The translations under genes were made by a program, and so were the position numbers. From Burkholderiales bacterium (GTDB lineage Bacteria; Pseudomonadota; Gammaproteobacteria; Burkholderiales; SG8-41): a DNA stretch of 35,406 nt. Under the pieces are notes generated by a model. That model was not told where the DNA came from. It worked only from the letters and a program-made list of their open reading frames with translations, and made no database searches. The first letter of the stretch is position 1; each line of letters begins with the position of its first letter. Of this stretch, positions 1-8,208 are shown piece after piece. The stretch is from contig JADZGE010000007.1 of assembly GCA_020854035.1 (NCBI GenBank), positions 1 to 35,406 on the forward strand, written 5' to 3'.

Positions 1-119
1 GTGACTGGCCCGGTTCTCCGCGTACTGGTACTGCCTCCAGACAACGCGACGGCCAGATCAATTGACCGGATGCGCCCGGAGAACCGGAGCAGGCGCCGGC
101 CGTTCCGACAGGACCCGGC
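1..119 (-). repeat. Dispersed 118-bp repeat, copy A
   Basis: The reverse complement of this stretch matches 31871-31988 over about 118 bases at roughly 85 percent identity by eye. The match includes the run GGCCGTCGCGTTGTCTGG and the run GCAGTACCAGTAC. An 11-bp perfect inverted repeat, CCGGTTCTCCG (10-20) and CGGAGAACCGG (77-87), brackets a loop of about 56 bases. The copy may continue beyond the left edge. It is noncoding: the downstream gene starts at 250. It could be a MITE-like element or a structured RNA; no function is recognised. Confidence 0.75.
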
Positions 120-151
120 CAGCGGGACTGGAACGAGCCGCAATCCCCGGT

Positions 152-180
152 TTGCCGGAACCCGCCCCACCTTTTATGAT
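152..180 (+). promoter_or_regulatory. Possible sigma-70 promoter for the MmgE/PrpD gene
   Basis: TTGCCG (152-157), a 17-base spacer and TATGAT (175-180) lie 70 bases before the start codon. The -10 matches 5 of 6 consensus positions and the -35 about 3 of 6. The surrounding bases are locally AT-rich, unlike the rest of this region. Confidence 0.4.
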
Positions 181-249
181 GGGATTTTTCTTCCAGTCCA
201 ACTTAAGGATCTCGCCGCAGTAAGCGGCGCATTCCTTCGGGGAGGAAAC

Positions 250-1653
250 GTGACCGCCATCACCCGCGAGCTCGCCGCCTTCGTTTCCGGAATCTCCTTC
301 GACGCCCTGCCCGCGGAGCTCGCCGGGCGGGTGAAGGCGCTCGTCCTCGATACCGTCGGCATCGCGCTGCGGGCGCGGCACGAGGCGGAATCGACACCCT
401 CGATGGTGGCCGCCGCCGGGCACCTGGGCTTTGGGGGCGGAGCGTGCACCGTGATCGGAGATGCCGCCGGCTACACGCCCCCCGGCGCGGCGTTGCTGAA
501 CGGCACGCTCGCCCACTCGCTCGACTTCGACGATACGCACGCGTCCGGATCGCTGCATCCCAGCGCGCCGATCGTGCCCGCCGCCTTCGCCGCGGCCGAG
601 ATGGCGGGCGCCGACGGCAAGACCGCCATCGCCGCCGCCGCCGCCGGCTATGAGACCCAGATCCGGCTCGCGCTGGCGCTCGACCCGGCGGCGCATTACG
701 ACCGCGGATTCCATCCGACGGCGACCTGCGGAGCCTTCGGCGCCGCCGCCGCCGCCGCCCGCGTGTTCCGGCTCGACCCCGGCGCGGTCGCGAGCGCTTT
801 CGGCATCGTTCTAAGCATGGCGGCGGGCTCGATGCAGTTTCTGGTGAACGGCGCCTGGACCAAGCGCTCCCACGTGGGACACGCGGCCATGTGCGGCTTG
901 ATCGCGGCGACGCTTGCGCGCGAGGGCTACAAGGGCGCCGCCGACGCGCTCGAGGGAAAGTGGGGCTTTCTGCACGCGTATGCGCCCGCCGCCGACGGCG
1001 AGAAGGTCGTTCACGAACTCGCCCGCCGCTGGGAGACGCTGCGCATCGCGGTCAAGCCATATCCGTCCTGCCGTTACAGTCATGCCGCGCTCGACGGCAT
1101 ACTCGCGCTCGCGCGCGCGCACGCGATCCACGCCGGGGAAGTGGAGTCGGTCACCGTCGGCCTGCCCGAGCCGGGGTGGAAGCTGATCGGCGACCCGGAG
1201 CCGGCCAAGCAATCGCCGAAGTCGGTGGTGGACGGCCAGTTCTCGATGCCGTTCGTCGCGTCGGTCGCGCTGCGCACCGGCGGCTTCGCCTGGGACGACT
1301 ACGCCCGGCACCTTTCCGACCCGGCGACGCTCGCGCTCTGCAAGCGGGTGCGGGTGCGGGTCGACCCCAGGGCGCAGGCGGATTTTCCCGCGGAGATGAG
1401 CGCGGCGGTCGTGATCGACACCCGTCGCGGCGCGTTCGAGACCTACGTCCGGACACCGAAGGGCGAACCGGCCAACTTTCTCACCGCCGCCGAGCTTCGC
1501 GCCAAGTTCGACGGGCTGACCGAGCCGTACCTTTCCGCGCGGCGGCGCGACGAACTGGCGGGCGCGCTCCTCTCGCTCGAGCAGGCGAACGACGCCGGCG
1601 CGGTGCCGCGCCTCACGCGCCCCGAGGGCGCGAGCGGCCGCCGTGCGGCTTGA
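250..1653 (+). CDS. MmgE/PrpD family protein
   Basis: 467 aa, close to the usual 440-480 of the family, which contains 2-methylcitrate dehydratase (PrpD), cis-aconitate decarboxylase and many uncharacterised lyases acting on small carboxylic acids. The alpha-helical N-terminal domain carries the family stretch DFDDTHASGSLHPSAP at about residues 92-107. The later segment KPYPSCRYSHAALDG (about 267-281) is also typical. The frame is open from base 1, but GTG at 250 is preceded by GGAGGAAAC, a near-perfect ribosome binding site, and homology begins there. Acyl-CoA and Bug genes follow, which fits catabolism of a branched or unsaturated carboxylate. The substrate cannot be read from sequence. Confidence 0.88.
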   Translation: MTAITRELAAFVSGISFDALPAELAGRVKALVLDTVGIALRARHEAESTPSMVAAAGHLGFGGGACTVIGDAAGYTPPGAALLNGTLAHSLDFDDTHASGSLHPSAPIVPAAFAAAEMAGADGKTAIAAAAAGYETQIRLALALDPAAHYDRGFHPTATCGAFGAAAAAARVFRLDPGAVASAFGIVLSMAAGSMQFLVNGAWTKRSHVGHAAMCGLIAATLAREGYKGAADALEGKWGFLHAYAPAADGEKVVHELARRWETLRIAVKPYPSCRYSHAALDGILALARAHAIHAGEVESVTVGLPEPGWKLIGDPEPAKQSPKSVVDGQFSMPFVASVALRTGGFAWDDYARHLSDPATLALCKRVRVRVDPRAQADFPAEMSAAVVIDTRRGAFETYVRTPKGEPANFLTAAELRAKFDGLTEPYLSARRRDELAGALLSLEQANDAGAVPRLTRPEGASGRRAA

Positions 1654-1671
1654 GTCTGCAAACGTCGGAAT

Positions 1672-1750
1672 TTGCCGCAGAGGCGCGGAGGCCGCAGAGA
1701 AGTGCTGCTGCGGTTGATCGTCTCTGTGGGCTCTGCGTGTCCGCGGCCAA
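1672..1750. repeat. Intergenic imperfect palindrome, GCAGAGGCG family
   Basis: The left arm (1672-1700) reads as degenerate repeats of an 8-9 base unit: GCCGCAGAG, GCGCGGAG, GCCGCAGAGA. The right arm (1721-1750) is close to its reverse complement: TCTCTGTGGG CTCTGCGTG TCCGCGGCCAA, read as three units. About 20 bases separate the arms. It fills the gap between the MmgE/PrpD and MaoC genes. The design matches the elements at 2297-2481, 15703-15891 and 17701-17792, but the unit sequence differs. Confidence 0.65.
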
Positions 1751-1771
1751 TACTGAATTTCACGGGTCCGC

Positions 1772-2290
1772 ATGACGGTTGAACGCAAGGAAGTCGGGCC
1801 GAACCGCTACCGCGAGTCCTTCGGGCGCCACCTCGAGGATTTCCGGGCGGGGGACGTCTACGAGCATCGCCCGGGGCGCACGATCTCGGAGACCGACAAC
1901 ACGTGGTTCACGCTGCTCACGATGAACACCCACCCGCTGCACTTCGACGCCGCCTACGCCGCGCAGACGGAATTCGGCCGTCCTCTCGTGAATAGCTGCC
2001 TCACGCTCGCCATCGTCGCCGGGATGAGCGTCTCCGATCTTTCCCAGAAGGCGATCGCGAACCTCGGCTGGGACAGGATCCGGCTCGCCGCGCCCGTTTT
2101 CGCGGGCGACACGATCTACGCCGAATCCGAGGTGCTGGAAGTGCGCGAGTCGAAGTCGCGGCCGACGCAGGGAGTCGTCACCGTGCGCACCACCGGCAAG
2201 AAGGCCGACGGCACGGTGTTCATGACCTACGAGCGCTCGTTCCTGGTGCCGAAGCGCGGCCACGCAATCGACGATCTCGCCGGGTACTGA
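1772..2290 (+). CDS. MaoC family (hot-dog) dehydratase
   Basis: 172 aa, a single hot-dog domain of the MaoC/R-specific enoyl-CoA hydratase group. The stretch NTHPLHFDAAYA (about residues 51-62) has the hydratase-2 layout, with the catalytic Asp/His region as seen in beta-methylmalyl-CoA and mesaconyl-CoA dehydratases. The C-terminal half runs VFAGDTIYAESEV to the end. ATG at 1772 follows a weak GGGT purine stretch. Same strand as the MmgE/PrpD and acyl-CoA dehydrogenase genes, so it probably hydrates or dehydrates an acyl-CoA intermediate of the same route. The exact substrate is not deducible. Confidence 0.85.
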   Translation: MTVERKEVGPNRYRESFGRHLEDFRAGDVYEHRPGRTISETDNTWFTLLTMNTHPLHFDAAYAAQTEFGRPLVNSCLTLAIVAGMSVSDLSQKAIANLGWDRIRLAAPVFAGDTIYAESEVLEVRESKSRPTQGVVTVRTTGKKADGTVFMTYERSFLVPKRGHAIDDLAGY

Positions 2291-2296
2291 AGCCGC

Positions 2297-2481
2297 CGGT
2301 AAACGCCGATAGATGCCGATGAGTTCAGGGAACGGTCAACCATGGGGGCACACGGATGACCGCGGTGGCCGCGGAGCCCGCCCCTTGCTGATTCCACGAG
2401 TCGAGAATCTGCGCCGGGTATCGGGACAGATTTTTCCATCCACCATCGAAGATCGGCGTTCATCGGCGTTCATCGGCGGCG
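2297..2481. repeat. Intergenic imperfect palindrome, ATCGGCGTT family
   Basis: The left end has GCCGGTAAACGCCGATAG and ATGCCGATGAG (2292-2322). The right end has ATCGGCGTTC, ATCGGCGTTC and ATCGGCGGC in tandem (2452-2481). The two ends are reverse complements with mismatches. The interior of about 130 bases has no recognisable gene. A second member of this family is at 15703-15865. Confidence 0.6.
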
Positions 2482-2488
2482 GAATCTC

Positions 2489-3649
2489 ATGAGCAGCACA
2501 GCGCCCGCCGACGAGCAGGAAGCGCTCATCCTCCGGAGCGTGGACCGGTTTCTCGAGCGCGACGTGCGCCCCCACGTTCGCGCGCTGGAAGCGGCCGACA
2601 CCTACCCGCGTGCCATCGCGGACCGGCTCGCGGAGATGGGTCTCTTCGGCGCCACGATCGCGCCGGAATACGGCGGGCTCGGACTGTCCGCGCTCACTTA
2701 CTCGCGGGTCGTCGAGCGCATGGCCGCAGCGTGGATCTCGGTGCCGGGATTCATCAATTCCCACCTCATCATGGCGGCGGCGGTCGAGCGCCACGGTACC
2801 GAGGTGCAGCAGATGAAGTGGCTGCCGCGCTTCGCGAGCGGGGAGCTGCGGGGCGGCGTGGGATTGACCGAGCCCGATTGCGGCACCGATCTCCAGGCGA
2901 TCCGCACCACCGCGCGGCGCGAGGGCGATCACTACGTCGTGAACGGCGCGAAGATGTGGATCACGAACAGCGCCGAAGGCAATGTGCTCGCGCTGCTCGT
3001 GAAGACCGACCCGAAGGCGCAGCCCGCGCACAAGGGCATGAGCCTCATCCTCGCCGAGAAAGGGCCGGGCTTCAGGGTGGTGCGCAAGCTCGACAAGCTG
3101 GGCTACCGCGGCATCGACACCGCGGAGCTTCTCTTCGAGGACTGCCGGGTGCCGGCGGAGAACCTGATCGGCCCGGTGGAAGGGCGGGGGCTCCAGCAAG
3201 TGCTGAACGGCCTCGAGCTGGGACGCATCAACGTCGCCGCGCGCGGGGCGGGGCTTGCGCGGGCGTGCCTGGAAGAAGCGCTCGCTTACGCGCAGCAGAG
3301 AAGGACCTTCGGCAAGCCCATCGCGGAGCACCAGGCAATCCAGATGAAGCTCGCCGACATGGCGACGCGGACGGAGGCCGCGCGCCTGCTGGTGGAATCG
3401 GCCGCGCGCGCCTGCGACGAGGGGCGTCGCTGCGACATGGAGGCGGGCATGGCGAAGCTCTTCGCCACCGAGGCCGCGCTCGAGAACAGCCTGGAGGCGA
3501 TGCGCATCCACGGCGCCTACGGCTACTCGAAGGAATTCAACATCGAGCGCTACTACCGCGATGCCCCGTTGCTCGCGATCGGGGAGGGCACGAACGAACT
3601 GCAGCGCATCATCATCGCGCGGGAACTGGTGAAGCGGAACCCGGCGTGA
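2489..3649 (+). CDS. Acyl-CoA dehydrogenase
   Basis: 386 aa, full length for the family. N-terminal helical domain (about 1-120), middle beta domain with the FAD-contact stretch GLTEPDCGTDL (about 127-137) and KMWITN (about 155-160), then the C-terminal helical domain ending in the catalytic-base motif IGEGTNELQ (about 367-375), where the Glu of GEG is the expected alpha-proton abstracting residue. Other hallmarks are RRTFGKPI and HGAYGYSKEFNIERYYRDA. A flavoenzyme introducing an alpha-beta double bond in acyl-CoA, passing electrons to ETF. The sequence resembles glutaryl-CoA/short-branched-chain types, but chain specificity is not safe to call. Its neighbour encodes a MaoC hydratase, which could act on the product. 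Confidence 0.93.
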   Translation: MSSTAPADEQEALILRSVDRFLERDVRPHVRALEAADTYPRAIADRLAEMGLFGATIAPEYGGLGLSALTYSRVVERMAAAWISVPGFINSHLIMAAAVERHGTEVQQMKWLPRFASGELRGGVGLTEPDCGTDLQAIRTTARREGDHYVVNGAKMWITNSAEGNVLALLVKTDPKAQPAHKGMSLILAEKGPGFRVVRKLDKLGYRGIDTAELLFEDCRVPAENLIGPVEGRGLQQVLNGLELGRINVAARGAGLARACLEEALAYAQQRRTFGKPIAEHQAIQMKLADMATRTEAARLLVESAARACDEGRRCDMEAGMAKLFATEAALENSLEAMRIHGAYGYSKEFNIERYYRDAPLLAIGEGTNELQRIIIARELVKRNPA

Positions 3650-3722
3650 AGCGCCACCGGCCGCCCGCGCGGGCGGGAGGCGATTCCGCTGCCCTCCCGC
3701 GGCCCGCGTGTCCGGGGGGGAT

Positions 3723-3728
3723 TACAAT
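3723..3728 (+). promoter_or_regulatory. Possible -10 element TACAAT before the Bug gene
   Basis: TACAAT lies 40 bases before the TTG start and is flanked by G/C-rich sequence. No convincing -35 is visible. The same hexamer occurs at 6837-6842 before the CoA-transferase gene and at 19790-19795 in the midA/pteridine reductase gap. Confidence 0.3.
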
Positions 3729-3767
3729 ACCCCCGTCGCCTATCCCAACCCGACCCGGAGATCTCCC

Positions 3768-4727
3768 TTGAAGACCATGCATCTGCTAGTCGCCGCGGCG
3801 CTTGCCGCCGCTACCGGAAACGCCGGCGCCCAGGCCTATCCCGCCAAGCCGGTCCGTATCGTCGTGCCGTTCGCCCCGGGCGGCGGCTCGGACTTCATCG
3901 CGCGGCTGATCGCGCCGCAGCTCACCAAGGCACTCGGCCAGCAGGTCATCGTCGACAACCGCCCCGGCGCCGGCAGCACGCTCGGCACCGAGATCGCGCT
4001 GAAGTCGCCGGCGGACGGCTACACGCTGCTCCTCATTTCGGGCAGCTTCACCACTTCGCCCAGCCTCTACAAGAATCTCAAGTACGACACGCTCAACGAC
4101 ATGACGCCGGTCGTGCAGACCGAGGACGGTCCCTACATCGTCACGGTGCACCCGTCGCTGCCGGTGAAGAACGTGAAGCAGTTGGTCGCGCTCGCCAGGG
4201 CGAAGCCTGGCAGCCTCAACTACGCTTCGACCGGGCAGGGCGGCATCACGCACCTCGCGACGGAGCTCTTCGCGCTGCGTACCGGGATCAAGATCACGCA
4301 CATCCCCTACAAGGGCACCGGCCCGGCGGTGATCGACACGGTGTCGGGGCAGACGCAGTTGATGGTCGCCGCCTCGGCGGCGGCCGTGCCTCACGTCAGG
4401 GCGAAGCGGCTCGTCGCGCTGGCGGTGAGCTACCCGAAACGGGTTCCCGCGCTGCCCGACGTGCCGACCGTCATGGAGTCGGGCTACAAGTACCAGGCCA
4501 ACAACTGGCACGGCGTCATCGCGCCGCGCAACGTCCCCAAGGCGATCATCGACAGGCTGAACACCGAGATCAACCGGATCGTCAAGATGCCGGATTTCGC
4601 GAAGCGCATCGAGAGCGAAGGGCTCGATCCCGCGGGGGGCACGCCGGAGGAGTTCCTGACCCTCATCAAGCGCGAGGTTGCGGACTGGGCCGAAGTGGTC
4701 AAGCAGGCGAACATCACGATCAACTGA
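3768..4727 (+). CDS. Bug/TctC-type periplasmic substrate-binding protein
   Basis: 319 aa. The signal peptide is MKTMHLLVAAALAAATGNAGAQA in two blocks: a short basic start, then a hydrophobic stretch ending AGAQA. The mature part opens YPAKPVRIVVPFAPGGGSD, the signature of the Bug family, which captures carboxylates or amides in the periplasm for tripartite tricarboxylate (TctAB) transporters or for signalling. The later stretch VDNRPGAGSTLGTE is also typical. I place the start at TTG 3768, seven bases after GGAG; ATG at 3777 is the alternative. No tctA or tctB gene is in the window, so this is an orphan binding protein. Confidence 0.9.
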   Translation: MKTMHLLVAAALAAATGNAGAQAYPAKPVRIVVPFAPGGGSDFIARLIAPQLTKALGQQVIVDNRPGAGSTLGTEIALKSPADGYTLLLISGSFTTSPSLYKNLKYDTLNDMTPVVQTEDGPYIVTVHPSLPVKNVKQLVALARAKPGSLNYASTGQGGITHLATELFALRTGIKITHIPYKGTGPAVIDTVSGQTQLMVAASAAAVPHVRAKRLVALAVSYPKRVPALPDVPTVMESGYKYQANNWHGVIAPRNVPKAIIDRLNTEINRIVKMPDFAKRIESEGLDPAGGTPEEFLTLIKREVADWAEVVKQANITIN

Positions 4728-4729
4728 GA

Positions 4730-4789
4730 GGCCGTAACGGAACGACCGTTACGGGCCCCGATGCAAGCGGGTTCGAGGGGAGTATCCCC
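4730..4789. terminator. Hairpins between convergent Bug and creatininase-like genes
   Basis: GGCCGTAACGG (4730-4740) pairs with CCGTTACGGGCC (4745-4756) with one bulged base and a short loop. GGGGA-GTA-TCCCC follows at 4777-4789. They sit just after the rightward Bug stop and before the stop of the leftward creatininase-like gene, where a bidirectional terminator is expected. There is no clear T-run. Confidence 0.4.
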
Positions 4790-4820
4790 CACGATTCCTC
4801 GCTGCGTCCGGGGGGATGGT

Positions 4821-5705
4821 TCAGCGCCCGCGCCCGCCGCGGCGCCGGGCGCGCGGTTTCCGCCGTCCGCGCGCGGGCGCTTTGAACACCCATTTCCGGA
4901 TGTGCTCGGCGAAGAGCCGCGCGTAGTTGTCGAGGATCTGCTCCCCCTTGGCGGCGGTGGCTTTGGTCGAGTCGCCGACGTTGCCGGCCGGTCCGACCCA
5001 GCCGCGGTCGTCCTTCGCGCCGAGCGCGAGCTGGCGGTCGTGGAAGGCGAGCCCTTCGAGCTCGAGCCGGTGCCGCTCGTCGCGCTCGTCCCAGAACCAG
5101 CACCGGGCCTTCGACATGTCGACGAGCTCCGGCACGATCGCGAGCAGGCACGAAGTCTCCCATTCGCCCGCGTGTGAATCATGCTGCGGGTACGCGCCTT
5201 CGAGGAGGCCCCGCGCCGCCTGCTGCCGGGCGCGCTGGATGTCGAGAAAATGGACGTGGATGTCCTCGCGCTCCGACAGGTTGTCGATCGCGAACCGGAC
5301 CGACGGCGGGTTGCCCCCGGCGTTGCTCAGGATGACGAGGCGGCGAAAGCCCTGCCGCGCGAGCGACAGGCCGACCTCGGTGATCACCGCGGCGAGCGTG
5401 GCGGGCGTGAGGTGAATCACGCCGGGAAAGCAGGCATTGAACACCGAATGCCCGTAGGGGAGCACCGCGCCGACCACCGCCTCGCAGTCCTCCGCCGCAA
5501 GGCGCTCGACGATGCGCCGGCCGATCTCGGTCGCGAGGTAATAGCGGGAGCCCACCGGCAGGTGCGGGCCGGCCTGCGCCGTCTGCGTGACGAAGATCAA
5601 CGCGACCTCCGTACGCCTCGCGAGCGCCGCGATCTCGGGCGCCCGCATCTCCATGAACGTGCGGGCCGGAACCCGCCCCGGGCTGTTGTCCGCCGGGCGC
5701 TTCAC
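4821..5705 (-). CDS. Creatininase-fold protein with a lost metal site
   Basis: 294 aa, creatininase/creatinine amidohydrolase family (metal-dependent amidohydrolases). The fold is recognisable from AGPHLPVGSRYYLATEIG (about 45-62), SNAGGN (127-132) and DSHAGEWETS (about 176-185). In active family members the first block reads EQHGPHLPLGTD and the second NGHGGN or NGHYEN. Aligned to Pseudomonas creatininase, ligands E34, H36, D45 and H120 fall on A43, A45, R54 and A129, with identical 2- and 9-residue spacing in the first block. It is therefore probably a pseudoenzyme or binding protein. GTG 5705 lies 13 bases after the stop of the upstream Bug gene, so the two are cotranscribed. The tail is Arg/Gly-rich (about 278-294). 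Confidence 0.8.
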   Translation of the reverse strand: MKRPADNSPGRVPARTFMEMRAPEIAALARRTEVALIFVTQTAQAGPHLPVGSRYYLATEIGRRIVERLAAEDCEAVVGAVLPYGHSVFNACFPGVIHLTPATLAAVITEVGLSLARQGFRRLVILSNAGGNPPSVRFAIDNLSEREDIHVHFLDIQRARQQAARGLLEGAYPQHDSHAGEWETSCLLAIVPELVDMSKARCWFWDERDERHRLELEGLAFHDRQLALGAKDDRGWVGPAGNVGDSTKATAAKGEQILDNYARLFAEHIRKWVFKAPARGRRKPRARRRGGRGR

Positions 5706-5718
5706 GCCGCCACCCGCA

Positions 5719-6696
5719 TCACCCGGCCTTGAGGCCCAGCCGGCGCACGAGCGCGCCCAGGCGCTCGACTTCCGACCTGAGGTGCGCGCCGAACTCGGCC
5801 GGCTGGTCTCCGATCACGATGTACCCCGCTCCCGTGAGTCGCCTGCCCACCTCGGGATCCTGCAATGCCGCCGCCGTCCGGGCGCGGATCGTCGCGACGA
5901 TCCCCTTCGGCGTGCCCTTCGGAACCAGCACGCCGTACCACTGCGCGGTCTGGAAACCGCCGAAGCCCGCCTCGGCGATCGTCGCGAGATCGGGCATCAG
6001 GGGCAGCCGCTTCGCGGTCGTGACGCCCAGCGCGCGCAGCCGGCCCTGCTTTATGTGCGGTAGCGACACCGCAGCCGGCGCGAAGTAGACCTGGGTCTCG
6101 CCCGCGACCACCGCCGTGATCGCAGCGCCGCCGCCGCGGTAGGGCACGTGCAGCATGTCGATGCCGGCGTGCGACTTGAAAAGCTCCGCCGCGAGATGGG
6201 TCGAGCTGCCGTTGCCGGCGGAGCCGTACCGCAGTTCCCCCGGCTTCGACTTCGCGAGACTGGCGAGCTCCTTCATCGTCTTCACCGGCACCGACGGGTG
6301 CACGACGGCGACCTGCGGCGCGGCCGCGAGCTGGGTCACCGGCTCGAAATCGCGCAGCAGGTCGAACGGCGGGTTGCGGTAGATGCTCATCGCCGCGGCG
6401 AGCGCCGAGCTGATCTGGAGGATGGTGTAGCCGTCGGTCGGGGCCTTCGCGACCATGTCCGCGCCGATGGTGCCGGTCGCGCCGGGCCGGTTGTCCACCA
6501 CCACCTGCTGGCCGAGCGCGGGCGTAAGCCCCAGGTTGACGATGCGCGCGATCGTGTCCGAACCGCTGCCAGCCGTGTCCGCGACGAGGTAGCGCACGGG
6601 CCGCGCCGGATAGCCCTGTGCGGCGCTGCTCGCGGTGGAGACCGGCGTGGCGGCGAGGAGCAGCGCGATCGCGGTCGCAGTTCTGCATTCGTACAT
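5719..6696 (-). CDS. Bug/TctC-type periplasmic substrate-binding protein
   Basis: 325 aa. The signal peptide is hydrophobic (TAIALLLAATPVSTASSAAQG); the mature part starts YPARPVRYLVADTAGSGSD. The family block VVDNRPGATGTIGADMV follows, and near the C-terminus QWYGVLVPKGTP is typical. ATG 6696 has AGGAG seven bases upstream; the frame is open further upstream, but that part is not coding. First gene of a two-gene leftward unit with the creatininase-fold gene. The pairing suggests uptake or sensing of an amide or acid, but no substrate can be named. Confidence 0.9.
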   Translation of the reverse strand: MYECRTATAIALLLAATPVSTASSAAQGYPARPVRYLVADTAGSGSDTIARIVNLGLTPALGQQVVVDNRPGATGTIGADMVAKAPTDGYTILQISSALAAAMSIYRNPPFDLLRDFEPVTQLAAAPQVAVVHPSVPVKTMKELASLAKSKPGELRYGSAGNGSSTHLAAELFKSHAGIDMLHVPYRGGGAAITAVVAGETQVYFAPAAVSLPHIKQGRLRALGVTTAKRLPLMPDLATIAEAGFGGFQTAQWYGVLVPKGTPKGIVATIRARTAAALQDPEVGRRLTGAGYIVIGDQPAEFGAHLRSEVERLGALVRRLGLKAG

Positions 6697-6887
6697 GTCG
6701 GCTCCTGCGGCGGCGCGGATCGGGGCTGCCCGCGTGCCGCCCCGCGAACTCGTTGCACCTTCGGGCCCGAACGGAATCGGCTCGCGATTCGCGAGACACC
6801 ACACTAGCCGCTGCGGCGCGCGCCTGTCAATCAAACTACAATTCCAACTCGGGCGGGCGCGATCGACCGCGTCCACCCGCGACTGAC

Positions 6888-8075
6888 ATGCAACCATTGA
6901 GCGGCGTGCGCGTACTCGCTGTCGAGCAGTACGGAGCGGGGCCCTTCGGCACGATGTTCCTCGCCGACCAGGGCGCGGAGGTCATCAAGATCGAGAATCC
7001 GGCCGACGGCGGCGACATGTCGCGCGCGGTCGGGCCGCACTTCTTCGCCCCGGGCGACAGCGAGTTCTTCCATAGCTTCAACCGCAACAAGAAGAGCCTC
7101 ACGCTCGATCTGTCCCGTCCCGAAGGGCAGGCGGTATTGCGCGATCTCGCGGCGAGCGCCGATGCGCTCGCCTCGAATCTCCGCGGCGACGTGCCGGCGA
7201 AGCTCGGCCTCGTCTACGAGCGGCTGAAGGAAGTCAATCCGCGCATCGTCTGCGCGCACCTTTCCGCCTACGGACGCACCGGCCCGCGTGCCGACTGGCC
7301 CGGCTTCGACTACCTCATGCAGGCGGAAGCGGGCTACTTCTCTCTCACCGGCGAGCCGGGCACGCCGCCGACGCGCTTCGGCATCTCCATCGTCGATCTC
7401 ATGACCGGGCTGGGGCTCGCCTACGCGCTGCTCGCGGCGCTCACCGCGGCGCGCGCAACCGGCGTCGGGCGCGACATCGACGTGAGTCTGTTCGACATGG
7501 CGCTGCACAACGTGTCCTACCTCGCCACGTGGTACCTCAACGAGGCAGTGGTGACCGGGCGGCTGCCGCGTTCGGCCCACCCGTCGTTGACGCCGTGCCA
7601 GCTCTACCGCACGCGCGACGGCTGGATCTATCTCATGTGCAACAAGGAGAAGTTCTGGCCGGCGCTGTGCGAGAAGCTCGGCCGGCCGCAGTGGAGCGAG
7701 GACGCGCGTTTCCGGCGCTTCCCCGAGCGCCTGAAGCACCGTGATCTCGTCACGGAACTGCTCGACGGCGAACTCTCCCGCCGCACCACGGCCGAGTGGC
7801 TTGCGGTATTCGCGGGCGCGGTCCCGGCCGCACCCATCAACGACCTCGCAGAGGCGCTCACGAATCCCTTCGTGACGGAGCACGGGCGGCTGCAGGCAAT
7901 CCCGCACGCGACGCGCGGCAGCTATCGCATGGTGGCGCCGCCGGTGCGCTCGGCGGGCGAGGATGCACCCGCGCGCCCCGCGCCGGGGCTGGGTGAACAT
8001 ACCGACGAACTGCTGCGGGAAATCGGCTACGACGCGGCGCGCGTCCGGGCGCTGAGAGAAGCGGGGGTGATATAG
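6888..8075 (+). CDS. Class III (CaiB/Frc family) CoA-transferase
   Basis: 395 aa, full length for the family. It opens with LSGVRVLAVEQYGAGPFGTMFLADQGAEVIKIE, read here as its two halves, the nucleotide-binding start of all family III CoA-transferases. The catalytic aspartate is expected at D170 in ISIVDLMTG, which forms the mixed anhydride with the acyl group. It moves CoA between carboxylic acids, so it would activate a substrate for the neighbouring acyl-CoA dehydrogenase and hydratase. The frame extends upstream to 6618, but ATG 6888 is where homology starts; TACAAT at 6837-6842 is a possible -10. Divergent from the Bug gene. Confidence 0.92.
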   Translation: MQPLSGVRVLAVEQYGAGPFGTMFLADQGAEVIKIENPADGGDMSRAVGPHFFAPGDSEFFHSFNRNKKSLTLDLSRPEGQAVLRDLAASADALASNLRGDVPAKLGLVYERLKEVNPRIVCAHLSAYGRTGPRADWPGFDYLMQAEAGYFSLTGEPGTPPTRFGISIVDLMTGLGLAYALLAALTAARATGVGRDIDVSLFDMALHNVSYLATWYLNEAVVTGRLPRSAHPSLTPCQLYRTRDGWIYLMCNKEKFWPALCEKLGRPQWSEDARFRRFPERLKHRDLVTELLDGELSRRTTAEWLAVFAGAVPAAPINDLAEALTNPFVTEHGRLQAIPHATRGSYRMVAPPVRSAGEDAPARPAPGLGEHTDELLREIGYDAARVRALREAGVI

Positions 8076-8080
8076 GCGCG

Positions 8081-8167
8081 GGGAAAATCGGGACGCACGC
8101 GATTTCCCGGCGAGCCTCGTATCGACGCACGGGAACCGGGGAGAAAGCGTGCGTGTCCCGGTTTCCC
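8081..8167. repeat. Long inverted repeat downstream of the CoA-transferase
   Basis: GGGAAAATCGGGACGCACGC (8081-8100) faces GCGTGCGTGTCCCGGTTTCCC (8147-8167, read in two parts). They pair with one two-base bulge and one mismatch, around a loop of 46 bases that itself contains TTTCCCGG and GGGAACCGG. It starts six bases after the stop codon. It may be a terminator or mRNA-end structure, or a REP-like element. It overlaps an alternative GTG (8149) of the next gene. Confidence 0.55.
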
Positions 8168-8208
8168 GTGATGTAAAGCCCGGCGCGGTTCCTGCCGTAA
8201 GTTCACGC

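Noticed and set aside
1..249. In-frame extension of the MmgE/PrpD gene back to base 1
   Set aside because: The stretch is a dispersed repeat plus a promoter-like segment, and GGAGGAAAC directly precedes GTG 250, where family similarity begins.
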